The notes beneath the pieces were generated by a model. The model saw only the letters and a list, made by a program, of their open reading frames with translations. It was not told the DNA's origin and made no database searches. Shown here piece after piece: positions 17,564 through 26,072 of a DNA stretch of 64,000 nt. The DNA lies in contig CAWEQI010000001.1 of the NCBI GenBank assembly GCA_963811255.1, forward strand, positions 496,001 through 560,000. Direction: 5' to 3'. How positions within the stretch are numbered: position 1 is the stretch's first letter; each line of letters begins with the position of its first letter. This stretch comes from Croceibacterium_B sp963811255. Lineage in GTDB: Bacteria; Pseudomonadota; Alphaproteobacteria; Sphingomonadales; Sphingomonadaceae. The position numbers and the translations under genes are program-made.

Positions 17564-19176
17564 TTCCCCATCTGTCCGAGCGGGCGCTGATCCTGGCCCC
17601 TCACGGCCGTGACGCGATGATCGCCGCCGAGATGCTGCGCGAGACCGGCGTTGCCAGTCTCATCTGCGGGGGCATTCCGCAGCTCGTGGCGGAGCTGCGC
17701 AGCGGTGCGGGATTCGCTGTGGTCACGGAGGAAGCCCTTGTCGGGCAAGACTTACGTGCGCTGAAGGAGTGGCTCGACCAGCAGCCGGAATGGTCCGACT
17801 TCCCGTTTGTCCTTCTGACGGTGCGCGGCGGCGGCATCGAGCGAAATCCCGCGGCGACCCGTCATCTCGAAACGCTCGGCAACGTTACTTTTCTGGAACG
17901 GCCGTTTCACCCCACCACCCTGGTCAGCTTGGCACGCGCGGCAATTCGCGGCCGACGGCGACAATATGAGGCGCGGGCGCGTCTGATCGCGCTGCGCGAT
18001 CTCAACGCCACGCTCGAGCAGCGCGTGGAGGAAGCCGTCGCCGCGCGCGAAGCGGCCACGTCGCAGTTGCGCGAGGCCCAGAAGCTGGAAACGCTCGGGC
18101 AACTGACCGGCGGGCTGGCGCACGACATGAACAACCTGCTGATGCCGATCATCCGCGCGCTCGATCTCCTCGACCGGCGTTACGGCGATTCCGATGCCGC
18201 CATGGCGCGGGCGATCGATCGGGCGGTGCAGTCCGCCGAGCGCGCCAAGACGCTGGTCAGCCGCATGCTCGGTTTCGCCCGGCGGCAGACGCTGGAAACC
18301 CGCGCGCTGGACCTGCCGGCGCTGCTGCACGGAATGCGTGAGCTGATCGCCAGCTCGGTCGGCGCCACGATCGAGCTGGTCATCGAGGTCCCCCCCTCGC
18401 TCCCTTCGGTGCTGGCAGACGCCAATCAGCTCGAGCTCGCGGTGCTCAATCTGTGCATCAATGCCCGCGACGCGATGCCCGACGGCGGACAGATCGTCAT
18501 AGAGGCGGCGGAGGCCGAAAGTGTGCCACCTTCGCTGGCCGCCCGACCCGCCGGCTATGTGTGTGTATCGGTCAGCGACAACGGCTCGGGAATGTCCGAG
18601 GCCACGCTGCAGAGGGCGATAGAGCCGTTCTTTTCCACCAAGGAGACCGGCAAAGGCACTGGCCTCGGGCTCAGCATGGTTCACGGCTTCGCCAGCCAGT
18701 CCGAAGGGGCGTTCGTGCTCTCCAGCCAACTCGGCGGGGGAACGCGCGCCCAGCTCTACCTTCCGGCTTCGCCCCAGGCGGTCGAGTCTTGCTCGCAGGC
18801 GAAGCGCCCCGAGTCCACCCGCGTCAGCCCTCGCACCGTTCTACTGGTCGACGACGAGCCGCTCGTACGGATGGGCACGGCGGACATGCTTGAAGCGCTC
18901 GGCCATACCGTCGTCCTAGCGGCTGACGGCGTAGAGGCGCTCCGCGAGTTGCATGACAACCCCGATATCGAGGTCGTGGTCACCGACTTCACGATGCCGC
19001 AAATGAATGGCGCGCAGCTGGCGCAACGGATCAGGAGCGAGCGCGGCGATCTGCCCGTGCTGATCATCACCGGATTCGCCAGCCAGGATCTCGACCTGTC
19101 GTTGCCCCAGCTTCCCAAACCGTTCAGTGAGGAGGATCTCGCCGAAGCCATGCACAGGTTATTATTGGAAGCCTGA
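17560..19176 (+). CDS. Hybrid sensor histidine kinase with C-terminal receiver
   Basis: A 538-residue soluble kinase. An N-terminal receiver-like module (1-125) is followed by a coiled coil (140-175), a dimerisation/phosphoacceptor domain with His188 (GGLAHDMNNLL), an HATPase domain (N-box Asn301 in LNLCINARDAMPDGG; G-boxes DNGSGMS and GTGLGLSMVHG) and a C-terminal receiver (428-538) with Asp476 and Lys520. There are no membrane segments, so the input is cytoplasmic, probably the co-translated KaiC-like ATPase. The GTG start overlaps the upstream stop by four bases. The long frame upstream of 17560 lies inside the ATPase gene. Confidence 0.88.
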   Translation: MIPHLSERALILAPHGRDAMIAAEMLRETGVASLICGGIPQLVAELRSGAGFAVVTEEALVGQDLRALKEWLDQQPEWSDFPFVLLTVRGGGIERNPAATRHLETLGNVTFLERPFHPTTLVSLARAAIRGRRRQYEARARLIALRDLNATLEQRVEEAVAAREAATSQLREAQKLETLGQLTGGLAHDMNNLLMPIIRALDLLDRRYGDSDAAMARAIDRAVQSAERAKTLVSRMLGFARRQTLETRALDLPALLHGMRELIASSVGATIELVIEVPPSLPSVLADANQLELAVLNLCINARDAMPDGGQIVIEAAEAESVPPSLAARPAGYVCVSVSDNGSGMSEATLQRAIEPFFSTKETGKGTGLGLSMVHGFASQSEGAFVLSSQLGGGTRAQLYLPASPQAVESCSQAKRPESTRVSPRTVLLVDDEPLVRMGTADMLEALGHTVVLAADGVEALRELHDNPDIEVVVTDFTMPQMNGAQLAQRIRSERGDLPVLIITGFASQDLDLSLPQLPKPFSEEDLAEAMHRLLLEA

Positions 19177-19361
19177 CCGCCTTTGGCGGCCAGTGAAAAA
19201 TCCACTTTCCCAAAGACCGTTGCTCAGGAATAGGCCCACAATATTCCCGTTTGGCTAAGCTTCCGCGCCCCGCCGGGCGGCGCCGAACGCTCAGGAGAGC
19301 GGACAGCGACGCCGGCCTATGGTCTCAATTTCGGCCAACTTCCGAATGCCGCGGGAGCGCG

Positions 19362-20054
19362 TCAGAACGTCCGCTGGCGCACCGTCGGGCCGATCGCGGC
19401 CTTGTAGGTCACCGGTGTGTCGAACGGCAGCGTCTGCTGCCACACCGCGCCGGCGTAGAGGCGCTTGCCGGGCAGCTCGCGGCAATCCTTGCCGCTCGCG
19501 TCGCACTGCCGGCCCTGGAACAGCTCCTGCGAGGTGTTGCCGGCGTTCCGCAGCGTCAGCGTGCGGCCCTGGCGCTCGCCGACGACGTCGCCGGTGAATT
19601 GCGCCGGGCGGACGAGCACCAGGGCGTCGTAGCCGACCAGCACCTCGAGCGCGCTGCGGTTCGCCGTTATGGGGCCGACCACCGGCTTGATCGCCACGCG
19701 ATAGACCCGGTCGGTGGCCGAGCGCGGGCCAACCGCCGCGATGCGGATCGTGCGCCGCTCGCCCGGCTCGAGCACCAGCCGCTGCGGGGCGACCAGGATG
19801 CCTGAGGCATCGGGTTCGCCTGCGGAAACCCGCGTCTCCTGCGGCGTGCCCGGGTGCTCGATCCTGAACGGCTCGGCCGAGACGTACATCCGCTGCTTGC
19901 CGTGGTTCCACACCTCGATGTCCTGCCGCGGCGGATCGCCCGGCTGCAGATCGACGATCACCTGGCTCAGCACCATCTCGGCGTGCGCCCAGCCGGCCAG
20001 GCCGAGCGTCGCGGCGATAGCGAGCGCGGCGCCGGCAAGGGTCCTGCGTTTCAT
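19362..20054 (-). CDS. Periplasmic fimbrial chaperone (PapD-like)
   Basis: A 230-residue exported protein (signal peptide cleaved after AHA) with an immunoglobulin-like chaperone fold: VLSQVIVDLQPGDPPRQDIEVWN at the start, MYVSAEPFRI, LVLEPGERRTIRI and YRVAIKPVVG, which match the G1-strand region of alternate-type pilus chaperones. Cysteines occur in FQGRQCDASGKDCRELPG. It binds fimbrial subunits in the periplasm and hands them to the usher. Its ATG overlaps the usher stop (ATGA), so it is translated right after the usher. Confidence 0.85.
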   Translation of the reverse strand: MKRRTLAGAALAIAATLGLAGWAHAEMVLSQVIVDLQPGDPPRQDIEVWNHGKQRMYVSAEPFRIEHPGTPQETRVSAGEPDASGILVAPQRLVLEPGERRTIRIAAVGPRSATDRVYRVAIKPVVGPITANRSALEVLVGYDALVLVRPAQFTGDVVGERQGRTLTLRNAGNTSQELFQGRQCDASGKDCRELPGKRLYAGAVWQQTLPFDTPVTYKAAIGPTVRQRTF

Positions 20055-22636
20055 TCGTGTCCCTCCGTTCCGGGTCCATTCAAGGGGTCGAGCGCGCCGA
20101 GCCTGACCTCCGGGCGCCCGCAGCAGACGACGGCGCCGAGGCGGGCGATGCCCTCCGTCGCGCGGCCCGCCGGCAGGGTGGCGGCGAACGAGCGGCCGTC
20201 CTTCGTCGTCACCGCCAGCGCAGCGTCGTCCGGCGCTTCGATCTGGAAATATCCATCGGCGTCGGTCTCGCTCCAGACGCCCTTGCCGGTGATCGAGGCG
20301 CCGGCCACGGGGGTGCCGTCGGGCGCCATCAGCCGGCCGAACTTGATGGTGACCGGGGCCACCTTCCAGTCGAGTTTCGCCACTGTGCCGGGATAGAGGC
20401 TGACGGCGCGCGGCGAGCTGTCATAGGCGAGCAGGTCCTTTCCGGTCGGGCGAATGCGCACACGGTAGGCGCGATAGGCCGGCATGGCGAGAGTCAGCGG
20501 CGCCGCGCCCGTGATGGTGCCGACCCGCTGATCGTTGACGAGCACGTCGAACGTATCGCCGGCATGCGCCCCGCCGACGCGGACGACGATCAGGCTTTGC
20601 GTGCTGGTCTTGCCAGCGACTTGCACCGCGCCCGCACCTGCCGCGACGGTGGTCTGGAAGCCGAGGCTGTATTGCGTCGTCGCGGCCGAAGGCCCGTCGG
20701 TGTGCACCAGATCGCCGGTTAGCGAGCCCAGGCGGTGGCGGAATTGGGACGAAAGCACCAGATCGTCCTGCTTCGGCTGGTGCTCGTAGCCGGCGCCAAG
20801 CGCCATCTGCCCGCCGGCGAAGCTCGGGCTCCAGGCGCCCGACAGGGCTGCCACGGGGCCCTGCCCCAGAGTATCGCCGGTCAGGTCCGATTCCCGCGCT
20901 CCGGCGAGAGCCGTGACGCTCGACCGCCCGCCGAGCAGCCGCAGCGAGACGCCGGCGAAGCCCGAACTGCCGCGCTCGGTCGCCGTCATGTCGCCGCGCA
21001 GTGTGACCGTGAACGGCCCTTTGCGCAGCACGTCCCATTCGATCGACGGCCCGATGCTGTAGCGCGCGCGCTCCGCCGCGTCGTCGTCGCGATAGGAAAA
21101 CGTCCCGAGGAAACGCAGGCTCGCTAGGCTGTACGAAACGATGCCGTCGACTTGCGAGTAGCTCCCGGCAACGGCGAGCGGTTCGAGCGCGGTGAAGGAG
21201 ACCGGCGGTCGGGCGGAAGGGTCGGCCGGCAGCGCCGGGCCCGCCCGACGGGCCGCGCCGGCATCGGCGCGGCTCGCCTCGATCCGCCGGATATCGAAGT
21301 TGAAATTGAGCTGCGACGATCCGGCCGACGAGACTTGCAAAATGCCGCCATGCGTCCCGTCCAGGTCCGCGACCGCCGCGGCGCGCACTTGCACCAGCGG
21401 CGTGAGCCATGTCGCCGCGAGTTCCGCCGAGGCGCTTTCATCGCTCGCCTGGAGATCGCCTTCGAGCGCCCAGTTGCGGCCGAGCCGACGGACGGCGCCG
21501 GCGGAGACATATGGGTGCTGCGATGGGCTCAGCGATCCTCTGTCCACGTCCTGCACCTGCAGCCCGGCGAACGCGAAGAAATCCATTCGCCCCGGCGAGG
21601 GAATACGACGGCTCTTGCTGAAGAACCGCCGCTCTTCGCGGGTTGGCTGGCCCGGTTCTTCGATCCGCAATACGATTTCGTATGATCCGTCGGGCAGGTT
21701 CGAGGTGTCGACCTGCTGGTTCCCGGCTTCGTAGATCGCCGAACCGAGAACCCGCCCGTCGCGCACAATGTCGACCCGAGCGCGCTGATCGAGGTACACG
21801 ACCACCGGGCTGCCGCGAAGTTCGTCCTTGTCGAGCCGCGTATCGATCTGACTTTCCACACCCACCCCGATCAGCTTGCGCAGGCCGCTGATATCGTCGC
21901 CGGGCGCCCAGAGCGCGCCCGCCGAGTAACGCAAGCCGGGGCGGTCGAGCTCCAGCGCGAGGCGTTCGGCCCCCAGGCCGAGTTGGCTGGCGTAGGACAA
22001 GTCCGCGCGAAGGCGGCCTTCGCCGCTTCCGACCAGCAGGCCGTCCTGAATGTTGTAGTAGCTGGAGCCGCCATCGAGCCGGCCCGAAAACACCGCCCCG
22101 ACCGAATCGATCACGGCCAGGCCCTTTTGCGGCGGCGGCAGGTATTTCTCGCCGACGTCGTCGCTCACCGCCAGAAATCGCGGATTGACGAAAATGTCGA
22201 GCCGGAACCGGTCGCGGTCGAAGATCACGCCGGCGACTTCAGGGGTGAGCCGGCCGCACTTTGCCGGATCGGAGGTGCTGGCGCAGGCCAGCCGGGCGTG
22301 CGCCGGCAGGCTGGCCGCCGAAAGGGCCGATTGCACCGCGGCAGCGTCCGCCAGCGCCGGAAGCAGTCGAACGGCCGCCGCGGGATCGAGCAGCGTCACC
22401 GCGCCGGGCGCGGCTCTGATCTTGGTTTCGCCCTTGCGAACCCCGCCGAAGTACACGTCGACCAGCAGAACGCGCTCTTCCGTCAGATCGGAAAAGCCCT
22501 CGGGCTCGCCGGCCGAAATCGCCAGACTTGCGGAATCGTTCGCCTGAGCGGCGAGAGGCCAGCAGCCCGCCGCCACCGCCGTGCAGAACAGCGTCAGGCG
22601 TCGAGCGCGGGCGCCGGAAGATCGCGCGAAGACCAT
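20051..22636 (-). CDS. Outer-membrane fimbrial usher (alternate chaperone-usher type)
   Basis: An 861-residue outer-membrane usher that would thread fimbrial subunits to the surface. It has a signal peptide (cleaved after QAN), an N-terminal chaperone-binding region with a conserved Cys pair (LACASTSDPAKCG), a beta-barrel middle and a plug-type segment (YEIVLRIEEPGQPTREERRFF). The C-terminus holds a carboxypeptidase-regulatory-like beta sandwich (GTPVAGASITGKG). Length and features fit the TcfC/CS1-like branch better than PapC. It lies 13 bases after a subunit gene. Confidence 0.85.
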   Translation of the reverse strand: MVFARSSGARARRLTLFCTAVAAGCWPLAAQANDSASLAISAGEPEGFSDLTEERVLLVDVYFGGVRKGETKIRAAPGAVTLLDPAAAVRLLPALADAAAVQSALSAASLPAHARLACASTSDPAKCGRLTPEVAGVIFDRDRFRLDIFVNPRFLAVSDDVGEKYLPPPQKGLAVIDSVGAVFSGRLDGGSSYYNIQDGLLVGSGEGRLRADLSYASQLGLGAERLALELDRPGLRYSAGALWAPGDDISGLRKLIGVGVESQIDTRLDKDELRGSPVVVYLDQRARVDIVRDGRVLGSAIYEAGNQQVDTSNLPDGSYEIVLRIEEPGQPTREERRFFSKSRRIPSPGRMDFFAFAGLQVQDVDRGSLSPSQHPYVSAGAVRRLGRNWALEGDLQASDESASAELAATWLTPLVQVRAAAVADLDGTHGGILQVSSAGSSQLNFNFDIRRIEASRADAGAARRAGPALPADPSARPPVSFTALEPLAVAGSYSQVDGIVSYSLASLRFLGTFSYRDDDAAERARYSIGPSIEWDVLRKGPFTVTLRGDMTATERGSSGFAGVSLRLLGGRSSVTALAGARESDLTGDTLGQGPVAALSGAWSPSFAGGQMALGAGYEHQPKQDDLVLSSQFRHRLGSLTGDLVHTDGPSAATTQYSLGFQTTVAAGAGAVQVAGKTSTQSLIVVRVGGAHAGDTFDVLVNDQRVGTITGAAPLTLAMPAYRAYRVRIRPTGKDLLAYDSSPRAVSLYPGTVAKLDWKVAPVTIKFGRLMAPDGTPVAGASITGKGVWSETDADGYFQIEAPDDAALAVTTKDGRSFAATLPAGRATEGIARLGAVVCCGRPEVRLGALDPLNGPGTEGHE

Positions 22637-22649
22637 CGCCGTCCCCGCG

Positions 22650-23144
22650 TCACTCCGGCACGATGGTGATCTGGAGCGTGCCCGTATAGCTGCCCGCCGT
22701 CGCAGTGGCGATCTGAGCCGCGCGGATGGTCACGATCAGGCTGGCGTCGTCGGGCTGTCCGAAGCAAGGAAACAGGCTCACAGCATTGACGAATCCCGTT
22801 GAGGCTACGCCGGGCTGCAGCATCGTTCCGGCGGACTGATTGGGCGAATCCGCCCACTGGACGTCGTAAGCGAGAGTGGCCGCCCCCGAGGACAGCGTGA
22901 AGGCCCCTCCGGCGCCGCTGCCGGTGGCCTGCACCGAATAGGGGCGCGTGGAGCCCCAGCCCTTGAAGCTGCAGATGCTGACGTTTTCGCTGTTCGACTG
23001 GTCGACCGGCGAGTTGATCGTGCCAAACGCGACGTCGGCGAGCCCGCCGACGCGGGCGCCGGCGGCGTGCGCCGCCGTATTCGGCACCGCCGCAAGCAGA
23101 GCGACTCCGCCAAGCCGCCGGATAAGTGACCCCCCATAGCTCAT
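22650..23144 (-). CDS. Fimbrial subunit-like protein
   Basis: A 164-residue exported protein (signal peptide cleaved after AAHA), Ser/Thr/Gly-rich, with three cysteines and the C-terminal pattern DDASLIVTIRAAQ to GSYTGTLQITIVPE. It is a paralogue of the 24059 gene: both share ATGxGxGxAFTLS, a following VxW segment and the closing G-SLIV-YTG strands. It lies directly upstream of usher and chaperone, so it is likely the structural or tip subunit. No clear ribosome-binding site precedes the ATG. GTTAAC lies two bases upstream. Confidence 0.7.
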   Translation of the reverse strand: MSYGGSLIRRLGGVALLAAVPNTAAHAAGARVGGLADVAFGTINSPVDQSNSENVSICSFKGWGSTRPYSVQATGSGAGGAFTLSSGAATLAYDVQWADSPNQSAGTMLQPGVASTGFVNAVSLFPCFGQPDDASLIVTIRAAQIATATAGSYTGTLQITIVPE

Positions 23145-23356
23145 GGTTAACGACGTTGAAGGAATTAGGTAAACATCCCGTTAGCGGAGCCGGAACTCGG
23201 CCGCAGAAGGACAAGGGGGCGCGCAGACAGGCCTTCGCCGCCAGCCGTTCCGCTCGGCTGCGGCCGGCATGAAATCCTAAGTGGACGGAATCCTGCCGCG
23301 CCGTTAACCATCATCTCTAACCATATGTCGCCCTGTCGGAGCTACACCGGAGCGCG

Positions 23357-23941
23357 ATGGGAGGGGGATCGATCCGTTCGCCGCGCAAACCGCGGTTGCG
23401 CGAGGTTTTCGCGTTCACTGGCTCGGCGGTCGCGTTGGCCCTGGCGGCACCGGCCCATGCCCAGGCGGTCGATTCGGCGCAGGTGAGTGCCCAGATCGAT
23501 GCGCCGATCACGTTAATTGATGGCAATGACATGGACTTCGGCACGATCGCTCCTCGAGGGAGTGCCGGGACGATTGTCATGACCTCCGCCGCCGCGGCGC
23601 AGTGCACGGTCACCGGCGGTCTGGTGCACACCGGGAACTGCCGCGCCGCGACGTTCGAAGGCGCGGTCAGGTTCCTGTTCCTGCTGCGCGTTCAAGGGCC
23701 AAGCGGCGACCGCATCGACCTCACCGGACCGGGTGGCGCGACCATGGCGCTTGACAATTTCACCTTCGGGGCCGGACCCGGCGTGTGGGACCTCGGCACC
23801 GGCGGAGGAAGTCGCCGCTTCCTGATCCTCAACGCGGATGGCTCCTACAGCTTCTACGCCGGCGGAACGCTGCACGTCGCGGCCAATCAGCAGCCGGGCG
23901 TCTACACCGGAACCTTCGAGCTTCAGCTCAACTACAACTGA
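23357..23941 (+). CDS. DUF4402 exported fimbrial-type protein on the opposite strand
   Basis: A 194-residue protein with a signal peptide (cleavage after AHAQA) and a DUF4402 beta-sandwich: ITLIDGNDMDFGTIAPRGSAGT near the start, then LRVQGPSGDRIDLTG and the closing strands QQPGVYTGTFELQLNYN. DUF4402 proteins are commonly encoded beside chaperone-usher genes and are thought to be surface or pilus subunits. This copy is transcribed against the other fimbrial genes from a shared 212-base region and may be controlled separately. Confidence 0.8.
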   Translation: MGGGSIRSPRKPRLREVFAFTGSAVALALAAPAHAQAVDSAQVSAQIDAPITLIDGNDMDFGTIAPRGSAGTIVMTSAAAAQCTVTGGLVHTGNCRAATFEGAVRFLFLLRVQGPSGDRIDLTGPGGATMALDNFTFGAGPGVWDLGTGGGSRRFLILNADGSYSFYAGGTLHVAANQQPGVYTGTFELQLNYN

Positions 23942-23993
23942 CGTGGCGGCGGCTTACCCCCAATCGGGCTCTCAGCGGCCGGCTTTCGCTCAC

Positions 23994-24032
23994 GAAAAAA
24001 CGCCCGCTCCGGAGCGAACCCCGGAGCGGGCG
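23994..24032 (-). terminator. Rho-independent terminator of the 24059 subunit gene
   Basis: A 12-bp perfect stem (CGCCCGCTCCGG/CCGGAGCGGGCG) with an 8-base loop lies 26 bases after the minus-strand subunit gene. On the minus strand it is followed by six T residues (A-run 23995-24000). A classic intrinsic terminator for that gene. It also separates it from the convergent DUF4402 gene. Confidence 0.85.
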
Positions 24033-24058
24033 TCGGCCCCTCCCCCTGCGCAAGAGCG

Positions 24059-24619
24059 TTACTGCGGAGTCACGAGCAGCGTCAGCGCCCCGGTGTAGTT
24101 GCTCCCGGCATCCATCGTGCCGAGGTCGGCGGTCGAAATGCCGACAATCAGGCTCGCCGAATCGCCACCGCCGCACGTCGGGTCGAGCGCTGCGGACGTC
24201 AGCGATGCCGAGGCGGTGCCGGAGGTGAGCGCAGTGCCGCTGGTCTGGCCGCTGCTGCCGGCCCACTCAACGCTGTACGGCACGGTGGCTGAGCCGTTCG
24301 AAAGCGTGAAGGCGCTCCCGCTTCCGTTACCGGTCGCGGTCAGGGTGTAGGCATGCGTCGCCGTGTTGCTCCACACGCACACGCTCTGCGGACTGCTGGC
24401 GGCCGTGGCCGGATCGTGATTGGTGAGATCGACGTCCTTGAGATCGCTGATCAGAGCCCGGTTGGGCACGGACGCGGTAATCGTCACGGACCCGGTCGAT
24501 GTGGCGCCGATCGTCCCATCGGTGGCCGCGAAAGCCTGGCCGGCGGTGAGCCCGCCCGCCAGCGCCGCGCCGGCGGCCACGATACGCGAGGCGTGCTTGC
24601 GCACTAGCTTCAAAGTCAT
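24059..24619 (-). CDS. Fimbrial subunit-like protein, monocistronic
   Basis: A 186-residue exported protein (signal peptide cleaved after AFA), rich in Ser, Thr, Gly and Ala, paralogous to the 22650 subunit. It has its own strong terminator and a 240-base upstream region, the expected layout for an abundant major subunit expressed apart from the usher. An in-frame extension to 24763 would place 48 charged residues before the signal peptide and is rejected. Confidence 0.72.
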   Translation of the reverse strand: MTLKLVRKHASRIVAAGAALAGGLTAGQAFAATDGTIGATSTGSVTITASVPNRALISDLKDVDLTNHDPATAASSPQSVCVWSNTATHAYTLTATGNGSGSAFTLSNGSATVPYSVEWAGSSGQTSGTALTSGTASASLTSAALDPTCGGGDSASLIVGISTADLGTMDAGSNYTGALTLLVTPQ

Positions 24620-24862
24620 CTTCAGTCCCCTCTGGTCCCTACGTGATTTCCCTGAGGGGGCGAATACGTTGTCCCGGTTAACAATTCGTTTGCCATTTCC
24701 GGGAACGGGAGCACGCGGCCGTTTCCCATCTCGACTCATGGCGCGTGCCCCGGGATGTCTCACGGGCCGCCAAACTGCGCGTCTGCAGCTCGCCTCCGCC
24801 CGCTTGCCTTTTGCCGGTGCCTGCCGCAGGTGGTAGCGCTACCGCCACAGGGGCTTGCGCGC

Positions 24863-26071
24863 ATGAAGATCCTATCGGCCAAAGTCATTGTCACTTGCCC
24901 CGGCCGCAACTTCGTCACTCTCAAGGTCGAGACCGACGAAGGCGTGACCGGGCTCGGCGATGCGACTCTCAACGGGCGCGAGTTGGCGGTCGCTTCGTAT
25001 CTCTCCGACCACGTGATCCCGTGCCTGATCGGCTGCGATCCGCAGCGGATCGAGGATATCTGGCAATACCTCTACCGCGGGGCCTATTGGCGCCGCGGGC
25101 CGGTGACGATGACCGCCATCGCCGCGGTCGACACCGCGCTGTGGGATATCAAGGGCAAGCTCGCCGGCATGCCGCTCTACCAGCTGCTCGGCGGCAAGAG
25201 CCGCGAGCGGGTGTTGGTTTACGGCCATGCCAACGGGCGCGATTGCGATGAGACGATCGATGCGGTCGGGCGCTATCTCGAGATGGGCTACAAGGCGGTG
25301 CGCGCGCAGAGCGGCATCCCGGGGATCGACAAGGCCTACGGTGTTGGTCGCGGTGAGCTGCATTACGAGCCGGCCGACGCGCGGCTGCCGAGTGAGACGG
25401 TGTGGGATACCGCGAAGTACCTCGATTTCGTGCCCAAGCTGTTCGACCGGCTGCGCGAGACCTACGGCTTCGGCCCGCAGCTGCTTCACGACGTCCACCA
25501 CCGGCTCACCCCCAACGAGGCGGCGCAGCTCGGCAAAGCACTCGAGCCGCACCGGCTGTTCTGGATCGAGGACCCGACTCCGGCGGAGAACCAGGAGTCG
25601 TTCCGTCACATCCGCCGGCACACCACGACCCCGCTCGCCGTGGGCGAGGTGTTCAACTCCGTGTGGGACTGCCAGCAGCTCATCGAGGAGCAACTGATCG
25701 ACTTCATCCGCACCACGGTGGTCCACGCCGGAGGGATCACGCACTTGCGGCGGATCGCCGACCTCGCCGCGCTCTACCAGGTGCGCACCGGCAGCCACGG
25801 GGCAACCGACCTGAGCCCGGTGTGCCTCGGCGCGGCGCTGCACTTCGACACCTGGGTGCCCAACTTCGGCATTCAGGAATACATGCGCCACTCCGAGCAA
25901 ACCGACGCGGTGTTCCCGCACGATTACCGGTTCGAGGATGGCCAGCTGCTGTGCGGCGAAAGCCCCGGCCACGGGGTGAGCATCGACGAGGCGCTGGCGG
26001 CGAAATACCCGTACGACCCGAAGTGCCTGCCGGTCGCGCGCCTGGCCGACGGGACGATGTGGAACTGGTGA
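24863..26071 (+). CDS. manD: D-mannonate dehydratase ManD
   Basis: Enolase-superfamily enzyme that dehydrates D-mannonate (and often D-gluconate) to 2-keto-3-deoxygluconate. The 402 residues align without visible gaps to the characterised Novosphingobium aromaticivorans enzyme, including Tyr159, metal ligands Asp210, Glu236 and Glu262, and catalytic His212. The C-terminus DGTMWNW is also conserved. The ATG at 24863 is used; an in-frame extension upstream is not family-like. kdgK follows after one base. Confidence 0.95.
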   Translation: MKILSAKVIVTCPGRNFVTLKVETDEGVTGLGDATLNGRELAVASYLSDHVIPCLIGCDPQRIEDIWQYLYRGAYWRRGPVTMTAIAAVDTALWDIKGKLAGMPLYQLLGGKSRERVLVYGHANGRDCDETIDAVGRYLEMGYKAVRAQSGIPGIDKAYGVGRGELHYEPADARLPSETVWDTAKYLDFVPKLFDRLRETYGFGPQLLHDVHHRLTPNEAAQLGKALEPHRLFWIEDPTPAENQESFRHIRRHTTTPLAVGEVFNSVWDCQQLIEEQLIDFIRTTVVHAGGITHLRRIADLAALYQVRTGSHGATDLSPVCLGAALHFDTWVPNFGIQEYMRHSEQTDAVFPHDYRFEDGQLLCGESPGHGVSIDEALAAKYPYDPKCLPVARLADGTMWNW

Positions 26072-26072
26072 G

